Below the pieces are notes generated by a model. The model saw only the letters and a list, made by a program, of their open reading frames with translations. It made no database searches and had not been told where the DNA came from. DNA of 5,177 bases from Acidobacteriaceae bacterium (lineage in GTDB: Bacteria > Acidobacteriota > Terriglobia > Bryobacterales > Bryobacteraceae): assembly GCA_019245255.1 (NCBI GenBank), contig JAFARV010000871.1, positions 1 through 5,177 of the forward strand, given 5' to 3'. Below, one piece after another: positions 1-5,177 of the stretch. Within the stretch, counting starts at the first letter, position 1. The number at the start of each line of letters is the position of its first letter. A program made the position numbers and the translations under genes.

Positions 1-416
1 GCTTGCTGCACTTTATCGGCAGGAGCAAACGGGCCGATTTCAGCCGCTGGATTCGAAAGCGGATCTTTCCCGGCGCATACGCCCCATCGCTGGGCGAGGC
101 ACTTGATGTCGTCGGGCCTTTCGAGTATTTCATACAGGATGTTGAAGATCTTCGCCCGCACTACGCGAAGACACTCGAGCACTGGCTCGAACGGTTTGAA
201 CGGTCGGCTGAGAAGGTGACAGCAATGTACGGCGCCAGTTTCGAAAGGGCATGGAGGCTGTATCTCGCCGGCTCAATTGCCGGATTTCGCGGCGGCCGGC
301 TGCAACTCTTCCAGATCCTTTTCTCCGGACCGAAGTTTCGACGCCTTCCCTGGACGCGCGATCACTTGTACGCGGCGCCCGGAGCAAACGCAGAATGGAC
401 TTCTGCGACGTCCTGA
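1..416 (+). CDS. CFA-synthase-type SAM-dependent methyltransferase, C-terminal part only
   Basis: This is the 3' end of a gene that enters from the left; the first complete codon in frame is at base 3 (a TTG that I read as internal Leu) and the stop is TGA at 414-416. The 137 visible residues match the end of the cyclopropane-fatty-acyl-phospholipid synthase family (COG2230 type): a W-I-R-K-R-I-FPG-x-x-x-PSL block near residues 17-31, the DVEDLRPHYAKTL signature near residues 46-58, then W-x-x-RF, and a final Y-L-x-GS-x-x-x-FR-x-G-x-LQLFQ-x-x-F segment near residues 87-107. Family members transfer a methyl or methylene carbon from SAM to an unsaturated lipid acyl chain at the membrane. The SAM-binding domain and active site lie outside the window, so activity cannot be judged. 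The end overlaps the next gene by 22 bases, suggesting coupled translation and a joint pathway. Related methyltransferases acting on polyketide or other substrates are an alternative. Confidence 0.85.
   Translation, partial: LLHFIGRSKRADFSRWIRKRIFPGAYAPSLGEALDVVGPFEYFIQDVEDLRPHYAKTLEHWLERFERSAEKVTAMYGASFERAWRLYLAGSIAGFRGGRLQLFQILFSGPKFRRLPWTRDHLYAAPGANAEWTSATS
381..384 (+). promoter_or_regulatory. Shine-Dalgarno GGAG for the FAD oxidoreductase
   Basis: GGAG lies inside the last codons of the methyltransferase, ten bases before the ATG at 395. It decides the start of the oxidoreductase against the longer in-frame extension and implies translation initiation within the upstream coding sequence. 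Confidence 0.5.
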
Positions 417-1492
417 TAGCAGGCGGCGGGCCGGCGGGCTCTTCGTGCGCGTGGGCACTCAGGCACTCAGGTCTCCATGTCGTAGTCCTGGATAAGCAGA
501 ACTTTCCTCGCGATAAGATCTGCGGCGGGTGGATCACTCCCGAAGTACTTACCGCGCTTAAGATTGAACCGGACAGCTATGCTTCGCACGGCGTCCTTCA
601 GCCCATCACTGCCTTTAAAACGGGGTGTATCGGCCGGCACTCTCCAGCCGCCACCGACTATGGCACTCCTGTCAGTTACGGTGTCCGCCGCTGCGAGTTC
701 GACTACTACTTGCTGAAGCGCTGCGACGCCCGAATCCGATATGGCGTAAGCGTCAACACCATCGAGCGTTCGGGCAAGGACTGGGTCGTAAATGGAGATA
801 TCCGGGCACGCTTGCTCGTGGGCGCGGGCGGTCACTTCTGCCCCGTCGCGAGGAAGCTGACACGTGCGATCGCCGCTCCGGTCGTAGCCCAGGAGACTGA
901 GTTTGAAATGGACTCCGAACAGCAGACCAGGTGCCCGGTCGGCGGAACGGTTCCGGAGCTGTATTTTTGCCCCGATCTCAAAGGCTATGGCTGGTGTTTC
1001 CGGAAAGGGAAATTTCTCAATGTCGGCTTAGGCCGCCTCGACCCGCACGAACTTCCGGCTCACGTGGATCAATTTCTCAAGTTCCTGTCCGCGCGCAACG
1101 CATTCTTTCATCAAGTTCCTCGCTTGCGTGGACACGCATATCTTTTGTACGGAACATCGCCGCGCCCTTTCGCCGGAGACGGTTTTCTCCTGGTTGGCGA
1201 CTCGGCGGGCTTGGCATATCCGCAAAGTGGTGAAGGGATTCTGCCCGCCATCGAATCGGGCCTGATGGCGTCTGAAGTCATTCTTTCGGCCCGCGGAGAT
1301 TACTCGCCCACTCGCCTCGAAGCCTATGCGAGAAAACTCGCTCACCGCTTCGGGCACACGTCCGGAAGTTGGGCGATGCGGGCTGCACGCCACCTTCCCG
1401 CTCACACCCTGCGCTTTGCCGCCAGGCAGTTGATCCTCCGGCCGCGGCTCGCGCGCAGCATCGTACTCGATCGCTGGTTCTTGCATCGTTGA
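395..1492 (+). CDS. FAD-dependent oxidoreductase, geranylgeranyl reductase family
   Basis: A 365-residue flavoprotein. The N-terminus has a dinucleotide-binding fold: DVLIAGGGPAGSSCAWAL at residues 5-22, with the acidic end of strand 2 at VVLDK (30-34). It is followed by the RDKICGGW block (39-46), typical of the geranylgeranyl reductase family, whose Cys region lines the flavin/substrate pocket. The second FAD motif is LLVGDSAGLAYPQSGEGI at 265-282, and KGYGWCF plus NVGLG (196-213) form the family's middle signature. Members reduce isoprenoid double bonds or hydroxylate/dehydrogenate lipid-like substrates; the substrate cannot be read from sequence. The start at 395 is chosen because the protein homology begins there and GGAG lies at 381-384, ten bases upstream. 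A longer frame from 251 would add 48 residues without recognisable homology, inside the upstream gene. Odd point: the usual GADG motif reads GAGG at 143-146. The gene overlaps the methyltransferase and ends 15 bases from a converging gene. Confidence 0.88.
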   Translation: MDFCDVLIAGGGPAGSSCAWALRHSGLHVVVLDKQNFPRDKICGGWITPEVLTALKIEPDSYASHGVLQPITAFKTGCIGRHSPAATDYGTPVSYGVRRCEFDYYLLKRCDARIRYGVSVNTIERSGKDWVVNGDIRARLLVGAGGHFCPVARKLTRAIAAPVVAQETEFEMDSEQQTRCPVGGTVPELYFCPDLKGYGWCFRKGKFLNVGLGRLDPHELPAHVDQFLKFLSARNAFFHQVPRLRGHAYLLYGTSPRPFAGDGFLLVGDSAGLAYPQSGEGILPAIESGLMASEVILSARGDYSPTRLEAYARKLAHRFGHTSGSWAMRAARHLPAHTLRFAARQLILRPRLARSIVLDRWFLHR

Positions 1493-1507
1493 AGCCTGAT
1501 CGATCTC

Positions 1508-2872
1508 TCAGGAATGGGCCGGCGTTGGCTTCGACTCGGCTTCGGACGGCTCGACGTGGAGTTCAAGGCCTTCGACCTGCTTAACCCGAACTCGTGCGCC
1601 CTCGTCGATGTTTACGGAGCTGACGGCGTGCCAATACTCCCCATGCACGAGGACTTCTCCGCGCGGCGTCAGTGGCGTGCGGGCAACCCCCGTTTCCCCG
1701 ACCATGGCCGTTAACCCGGTTAGCACTCTTCCGCGACGTGCCTTGATCACTAATGACATGAGGAAGATGCTGATAATCGCGAAGGGGATTGTAAGCGCGA
1801 GCGCGGTGCTCCACTGAATGCGCAGCTCGGGTGGTGCGTCGATAAGGATGACCGCGCCCAGAATCATGGCAATTGCGCCAGTTATCCCCAGCACCCCGTG
1901 AGACGTAAACTTCGCCTCCAAAATAAAGAATGCAAACGCCAGCAGGATCAGCGCCGCGCCCGCCCAGTTGATCGGCAGAACCGCCAGCGAAGACAGGCCG
2001 AGAACCGCGAGTACCGCTCCGATCACACCGGGAAACACCAGACCTGGGGAGTTGAATTCGACGTAAATTCCGAGCGCTCCCAAAACGAGGAGAACGAATC
2101 CGATATTCGGGTCGCCGATCAGACGATACAAGCGTTCGCGCCACGTCAGCCGGGCGTCGATGACGTGCGCCCCCGAAAGTGCAAGCCTCTGTTTTGATCC
2201 GTCGAACCGCGTAACTTCCCTGCCCTGCAGCGCATGCAGAAGTTGCTGCTCATCACCTGCTTCGAGATCGATGAGATGCCCGGCCAGAGCCTCTGTTTCG
2301 CTGAATGCCTTAGCATCGCGGATGGCTGTTTCAGCAAGTGCCGAGTTCCTGCCGCGCCGGACCGTCAGGCTCCGCAGCAGGGCGGCGATGTCATTCTCTA
2401 CCTTGCTGCGCAGAACGGGGTCCATTGTTTGGCCGAGGAGGATCGGCGACGCCGCACCGGTGTTGGTTCCCGGAGCCATCGCCGCCACGTCAGCAGCTTC
2501 AAGTACAAAGAACCCGGCGGAGGCGGCCCGCGCACCGCTTGGGGCAACGAACGCCACCACCGGAACACTTGCGGCCACAATTGCCTGAGTAATTTGACGC
2601 GCGGCATCGGCCAGACCGCCCGGCGTGTCAAGCCGGATCAGCACCAATGCCGCCCGCTGATTCCTTGCCTGAGCAATCGCATCGCTGACAATTTCGGCCG
2701 TAATAGGGTGAATGGGCCCGTCGATGGTTACACGAATCACGTCCGGTCCGCGACCCGAAACGCCCGCCGCTCTGACTACTCCCGGCAGAAGCACCAGCCC
2801 CACAAGGATTGCAAGACAGACCCGCATCATCAGTCGAGGCCGCCCCGGAGCGCTACGGATTCTGCTGTTCAT
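1508..2872 (-). CDS. NfeD-family membrane-bound serine protease (ClpP class, long form)
   Basis: A 454-residue, three-part membrane protein. Residues 1-36 form a basic signal/anchor (MNSRIRSAPGRPRLMMR, then a hydrophobic stretch ending VVRA). Residues 45-220 are a ClpP/SppA-like protease domain with LDTPGG at 81-86, PSGARAASAG at 111-120 (proposed nucleophile Ser118), AMAPGTNTGAASPI at 131-144 and the proposed catalytic Lys157 ahead of the GRN motif at 174-176. The Ser-Lys spacing of 39 resembles the Ser/Lys dyad known from the archaeal homologue PH1510. Residues 255-376 contain several hydrophobic spans, and 380-442 an OB-like NfeD domain (MVGETGVARTPL, GEVLVHGEYW). PH1510-like enzymes cleave a stomatin-type partner in the membrane; no stomatin gene lies in this window. 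The start is uncertain: ATGs at 2881, 2872, 2830 and 2827 and a GTG at 2899 are all in frame and none has a strong Shine-Dalgarno. From 2872 the gene overlaps the upstream DUF6807 gene by 20 bases, suggesting one transcript. Confidence 0.9.
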   Translation of the reverse strand: MNSRIRSAPGRPRLMMRVCLAILVGLVLLPGVVRAAGVSGRGPDVIRVTIDGPIHPITAEIVSDAIAQARNQRAALVLIRLDTPGGLADAARQITQAIVAASVPVVAFVAPSGARAASAGFFVLEAADVAAMAPGTNTGAASPILLGQTMDPVLRSKVENDIAALLRSLTVRRGRNSALAETAIRDAKAFSETEALAGHLIDLEAGDEQQLLHALQGREVTRFDGSKQRLALSGAHVIDARLTWRERLYRLIGDPNIGFVLLVLGALGIYVEFNSPGLVFPGVIGAVLAVLGLSSLAVLPINWAGAALILLAFAFFILEAKFTSHGVLGITGAIAMILGAVILIDAPPELRIQWSTALALTIPFAIISIFLMSLVIKARRGRVLTGLTAMVGETGVARTPLTPRGEVLVHGEYWHAVSSVNIDEGARVRVKQVEGLELHVEPSEAESKPTPAHS

Positions 2873-3791
2873 ACTGCGCATACCACGTCCCGATCTCACT
2901 CATCGGCCTGTCCCCGCGGTGAATAATCACGCGATACCGAAACCGGAGCGACTGCCCTGCGGCCAGATGTTTGCCCCCCGCTTCCGTCGAACCGGGGTCG
3001 AAATCCTTCACTCCGAAAGGATTCGCCGCAAACAACCCGTATGCACGAACATGCCATCGCGCCGGTGAATTGAAATTCGTCCGTTGATTCAGAATTGTAA
3101 TCCCGACAGTTTCACCGTTGACCGTGCCGGAGTACTCTACCCAGTCGGCGCGCTTCCCCCAAACCTTCTTCTCCGTCCGGTCGCCGCGTGAATTCAGGAT
3201 CACTCCGCCATTCTTTTCGGCGATGCTGTCCGCGACCCGGATCGCGAAGAAGCCCTCCTTTGTGTCTTCAAACATCACATCCTGCTTCGCCGTCAGCTCC
3301 ACATCGAAATCAATGATTCTCAAATCCGTCGAGCCCGCGAATTTCATCACACGATGCTCCTCCAGCATGACTCTCTGTTGCGGGTCCTGCCATTCGAACA
3401 CGCCCTCAATCGTTCCGGCTCCGCTTGTGTGTGTCTCCCGCGTAACCATCCGGCCGCGATTGCTGGTCGTGTAGTCGAACTCGTTCTCCCAGAAATTAAC
3501 TCCGCTTACATTGCCATAGCCGATCCAGAGCCCGCGATGGTGCGGGTGATCGCGGGACTCGCCTGCTACATTTTCCATCGGGAAACCGCGCGTAACGACA
3601 CGCCCGTCTGCTGAGCGAAGCGGCGCGAGAAATGGCTTGGGGTACGAAGCTCCCGTGTAGAAGATCGAGAACGGTTGGCCGTCAATCGCCACTGCAATCT
3701 GCCCGGCGCCCGTCACGAAATTAGTGGATAACGCAAATGCTGCTGCGACCGTTGCAATCGCAGCCACCGCGCTGGCAAGAATGGTCTTCAT
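2853..3791 (-). CDS. Secreted DUF6807 ('PmoA-like') family protein
   Basis: A 312-residue protein from the chosen start. The N-terminus (MKTILASAVAAIATVAAAFA) is a Sec-type signal peptide without a twin-arginine motif, so export should be Sec-dependent. The mature part shows the DUF6807 hallmarks: DHPHHRGLWIGYG at 81-93, followed by VNFWENE at 98-104, then long beta-rich segments (IIDFDVELTAK, FEDTKEGFFAIRVAD) and RWHVRAYGLFAANPFGVKDF before a final FRYRVIIHRG. The family was once labelled methane oxygenase PmoA in Pfam, but it is not related to the membrane subunit of methane monooxygenase. From family context I expect a periplasmic beta-sandwich protein perhaps connected with sugar metabolism; no reaction is established. 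Alternative starts are ATG at 3815 and 3809 and GTG at 3833. I prefer 3791 because the signal peptide is then of normal length, although no start has a convincing Shine-Dalgarno. It is first of a leftward pair with the NfeD protease. Confidence 0.85.
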   Translation of the reverse strand: MKTILASAVAAIATVAAAFALSTNFVTGAGQIAVAIDGQPFSIFYTGASYPKPFLAPLRSADGRVVTRGFPMENVAGESRDHPHHRGLWIGYGNVSGVNFWENEFDYTTSNRGRMVTRETHTSGAGTIEGVFEWQDPQQRVMLEEHRVMKFAGSTDLRIIDFDVELTAKQDVMFEDTKEGFFAIRVADSIAEKNGGVILNSRGDRTEKKVWGKRADWVEYSGTVNGETVGITILNQRTNFNSPARWHVRAYGLFAANPFGVKDFDPGSTEAGGKHLAAGQSLRFRYRVIIHRGDRPMSEIGTWYAQYEQQNP

Positions 3792-3876
3792 CTTACGGAC
3801 ACAATACATCCTCATCGTGGAGAGCTGGGTCACTGGGCTATCATAAAGGCGTCAATCCAAAATACTGGAGCGCGAT
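3792..3876. promoter_or_regulatory. Divergent spacer between DUF6807 gene and tatA
   Basis: This short spacer of 43-85 bases, depending on the DUF6807 start, must hold the 5' signals for both the leftward pair and the tat operon. On the plus strand TATCAT at 3839-3844 resembles a -10 box for tatA, but I see no matching -35. On the minus strand TTGACG (bases 3855-3850) resembles a -35 box, but nothing like TATAAT follows 17 bases on. GGAG at 3867-3870 is a good Shine-Dalgarno for tatA. The promoter calls are weak; the region itself is secure. Confidence 0.35.
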
Positions 3877-4470
3877 ATGGGACCAATAGGCGTGCAGGAG
3901 ATGATTGGGATTTTTCTCATCGCTCTCCTCCTTTTTGGCCCCAAGAAACTCCCGGAGCTCGGCAGAACTCTGGGCAAAGCATTGAGCGAATTCAGGCGCG
4001 CAAAAAACGAGCTTAAGAGCACGTTCGAATCGCACCTGCATGAACTCGAACGCGAAACGCGGGTTGATCTCGGTCCGATGCGTCTTGATTCCGGGCCGGA
4101 CTACTCGAGCTCGCGCTACTCCAATCCATACGAATCGGGCTCGACATACGGCGAATCATCCCCAAGCTCGTGCAACGCGCCACCCGCGAGCACATACGAG
4201 ACGCCTTCAACCGGAGGCTACGCCTCAAGCTCGAGCAGCACCTACGCTTCGTCTCGAGACGCGTACGGCTCGACAGCGAACGTATATGAATCCTCATCCA
4301 GTCCCTACACATCGTCTTCAACCCCATACGAAGGCGCGATGGGTAAAGCCGCCGAATCGGTGACAACTCCTGCCCCTTCGCTGGCCGTTGAAGGCACCGT
4401 CGCTCGCTCGAATGGTACACAACCCGTCACTCCCGTTCCTGCCGCTACGGGAGAAGATCATCGAGCTTAA
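3877..4470 (+). CDS. tatA: Sec-independent translocase pore subunit TatA with a long Tyr/Ser-rich tail
   Basis: This 197-residue protein is roughly twice the usual TatA length. The core is canonical: a short N-terminal membrane helix (about residues 4-20), the hinge FGPKKLPELGR at 20-30, and an amphipathic helix with basic and acidic residues to about 62. TatA oligomers form the passage for folded, twin-arginine proteins across the cytoplasmic membrane, with the C-terminus in the cytoplasm. Residue 8 is Glu, a polar position used by both TatA- and TatB-type proteins, so this subunit could serve both roles; no tatB is seen before tatC. Residues 76-152 are dominated by Ser, with eleven Tyr at 76, 81, 85, 91, 107, 115, 123, 130, 137, 144 and 151; the rest is Pro/Thr/Ala-rich. 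The tail is probably disordered. The ATG is six bases after GGAG (3867-3870), an ideal spacing. tatC follows in the same frame. Confidence 0.92.
   Translation: MGPIGVQEMIGIFLIALLLFGPKKLPELGRTLGKALSEFRRAKNELKSTFESHLHELERETRVDLGPMRLDSGPDYSSSRYSNPYESGSTYGESSPSSCNAPPASTYETPSTGGYASSSSSTYASSRDAYGSTANVYESSSSPYTSSSTPYEGAMGKAAESVTTPAPSLAVEGTVARSNGTQPVTPVPAATGEDHRA
4195..4332 (+). repeat. Heptad-like tyrosine repeat in the TatA tail
   Basis: From residue 107 to 151 of TatA, tyrosines recur at spacings of 8, 8, 7, 7, 7 and 7, giving six units beginning YETPSTGG, YASSSSST, YASSRDA, YGSTANV, YESSSSP and YTSSSTP, closed by YEG. In DNA the units are 24, 24, 21, 21, 21 and 21 bases and start with TAC or TAT. 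Serine is encoded by many different codons (TCG, TCA, TCC, TCT, AGC, AGT), so the copies are not recent exact duplications and the pattern appears to be kept at protein level. Confidence 0.7.
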
Positions 4471-4480
4471 CAACACCCAA

Positions 4481-4500
4481 GCGCCGCGGCGCTTCGGCGC
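4481..4500 (+). promoter_or_regulatory. GC-rich hairpin in the tatA-tatC spacer
   Basis: GCGCCG (4481-4486) can pair with CGGCGC (4495-4500) around an eight-base loop. Alternatively GCGC (4489-4492) pairs with GCGC (4497-4500) closed by a C(UUCG)G tetraloop. The first 12 bases, 4481-4492, are also a perfect palindrome centred on CCGCGG. It sits ten bases after the tatA stop and about 40 bases before the tatC start. There is no following T-run, so it is not a standard intrinsic terminator; it could stabilise the tatA message or reduce tatC output. The function is inferred. Confidence 0.45.
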
Positions 4501-4539
4501 ACACAGAAGTCGTGTCGAGTCAAATGCGAACTGAATGAA

Positions 4540-5177
4540 ATGGCTGAAGAACTGAACGGCAAGTACACGGTCGACCCGCTGACACTCTACTCAGAGGACG
4601 GACCTCAGCCTCATTCCGCCCCCGCGTACAGCAGTTCTTCCCACCCATACGAGCCCGAAACGCGTGTCCTGGATACTGCAGTTACCGCTGTCCAAACCGC
4701 TCCGCCGCCTCCGCCCCCTTCACCGCCGTCAACCGAAGACGAGAGCGATGACGAAGAAGAAGGCATGCTGCGCATGTCTTTCATGGAGCACCTTGAAGAG
4801 CTCCGCACCCGTCTTCTGCGCGCGATTATTGGAATCGTCGTTGCCTTCCTCGTCAGCATCGGATTCTGCAAAGACCTCTGGAAGTTTGTAACCGCCCCGG
4901 CCAAAACGGCGCTACAGCACCTCGGAATTAACCCGCCGAATCTCGCTGCCATCAAGCCCATGGAGCAGTTCAACATCATTTATCTGAAGCTGCCGCTGCT
5001 CGTCTCCATCTTTCTTGCATCTCCATGGGTCCTGTATCAGGTTTGGGCATTCATCTCGCCCGGCCTCTACAGGCGCGAGAAGCGCTGGGCTGTCCCGTTC
5101 ATTCTCTGCACGGCAGGGCTGTTCATCACAGGCGGTTGCTTCGCCTACTTTGTCGCGTTCCGCTTCGGTCTCGAATT
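4540..5177 (+). CDS. tatC: Sec-independent translocase subunit TatC, N-terminally extended, cut by window end
   Basis: Open to the right edge: 212 complete codons are visible and no stop is reached. The conserved TatC core starts near residue 81: FMEHLEELRTRLL (81-93), a first membrane helix to about 110, TAP at 118-120 corresponding to the conserved Pro48 region of E. coli TatC, KPMEQFNIIYLKL (139-151), and LYQVWAFISPGLYRREKR (165-182), whose Glu matches the functional Glu103 of E. coli. TatC recognises the twin-arginine signal peptide and organises TatA assembly. Residues 1-75 are extra: a Tyr/Ser block (YSSSSHPYE at 30-38), PPPPPP at 55-60 and the acidic TEDESDDEEE at 65-74. By known topology this segment is cytoplasmic. 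The ATG at 4540 lacks a clear Shine-Dalgarno; ATGs at 4765, 4774 and 4783 would give a standard-length TatC, so the extension is likely but not proven. Codons remain coding-like and in frame throughout the extension. Confidence 0.9.
   Translation, partial: MAEELNGKYTVDPLTLYSEDGPQPHSAPAYSSSSHPYEPETRVLDTAVTAVQTAPPPPPPSPPSTEDESDDEEEGMLRMSFMEHLEELRTRLLRAIIGIVVAFLVSIGFCKDLWKFVTAPAKTALQHLGINPPNLAAIKPMEQFNIIYLKLPLLVSIFLASPWVLYQVWAFISPGLYRREKRWAVPFILCTAGLFITGGCFAYFVAFRFGLE

Noticed and set aside
251..394. A 48-residue N-terminal extension of the FAD oxidoreductase
   Set aside because: It is Arg/Ser-rich, lies wholly inside the methyltransferase gene, and precedes the natural start of the nucleotide-binding fold, where an ATG with an upstream GGAG exists.
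1493..1507. Shared bidirectional terminator between the converging genes
   Set aside because: The gap is only 15 bases. It contains the short palindrome GATCGATC but no stable stem or T-run.
2234..2926. A 230-codon plus-strand open frame across the NfeD gene
   Set aside because: It lies antisense to a gene with clear protease and NfeD motifs, its product is low-complexity and rich in Arg/His/Gln without any recognisable domain, and such antisense frames are common in GC-rich coding DNA.
2853..3791. Methane monooxygenase subunit PmoA
   Set aside because: The old Pfam name suggests it, but the protein is a soluble secreted DUF6807 member with a single signal peptide and no multi-pass membrane region, and no pmoB or pmoC lies nearby.
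3735..3833. Twin-arginine signal on the DUF6807 protein because it sits beside tat genes
   Set aside because: No RR pair followed by the expected hydrophobic pattern is present; the N-terminus has single basic residues and fits a Sec signal.
4013..4420. Antisense open frame of 135 codons opposite the TatA tail
   Set aside because: It is the Arg/Ser-rich shadow of Ser/Tyr codons on the other strand, with no domain and no ribosome-binding site that I can recognise.
4481..4500. Intrinsic terminator after tatA
   Set aside because: The hairpin is not followed by a run of T, and tatC continues the operon immediately downstream.
4524..4551. Tiny frames MRTE and MKWLKN just before tatC, as a possible leader peptide
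   Set aside because: They are 4 and 6 codons long, out of frame with tatC, have no Shine-Dalgarno, and are expected by chance.

Overview
The window looks like a piece of chromosome from a moderately GC-rich bacterium, most plausibly an acidobacterium. This is inferred from the gene repertoire (a secreted DUF6807 protein, a long ClpP-type NfeD protein, and a TatA that reads FGPKKLPELGR followed by an amphipathic helix and a long tail). It is not inferred from any marker gene. Coding density is very high. Five genes and one cut-off gene fill almost the whole window, and there are no RNA genes, CRISPR arrays or insertion sequences that I can see.

Layout. (1) Bases 1-416 (+) carry the last 137 codons of a cyclopropane-fatty-acid-synthase-type SAM methyltransferase. 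It overlaps by 22 bases with (2) an FAD-dependent oxidoreductase of the geranylgeranyl reductase family (395-1492, +). The two look translationally coupled and probably modify the same lipid or polyketide-like product. (3) Converging on them after a 15-base gap is a minus-strand pair transcribed leftwards: a secreted DUF6807 ('PmoA-like') protein (2853-3791), then a membrane-bound ClpP-class serine protease with an NfeD domain (1508-2872). They touch or overlap depending on the start chosen. (4) A short divergent spacer separates this pair from a rightward Tat export operon: tatA (3877-4470) and tatC (4540 to the window end, truncated).

The most unusual part is the Tat operon. TatA has a normal 60-residue core followed by a tail of about 135 residues, in which tyrosines recur every 7-8 residues in a serine-rich background. 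TatC carries about 70 extra residues in front of its conserved core, with a Tyr/Ser block, a run of six prolines and an acidic cluster. A nine-residue stretch of the TatA tail (YTSSSTPYE) is nearly repeated in the TatC extension (YSSSSHPYE). By known Tat topology both segments face the cytoplasm, so a shared role in TatA-TatC contact or in control is a reasonable hypothesis. tatA and tatC also lie in the same reading frame, separated by one TAA and 69 stop-free bases that contain a GC-rich hairpin.

No tatB is visible between tatA and tatC. A minimal TatA/TatC pair is therefore possible, although a tatB elsewhere cannot be excluded from this window.
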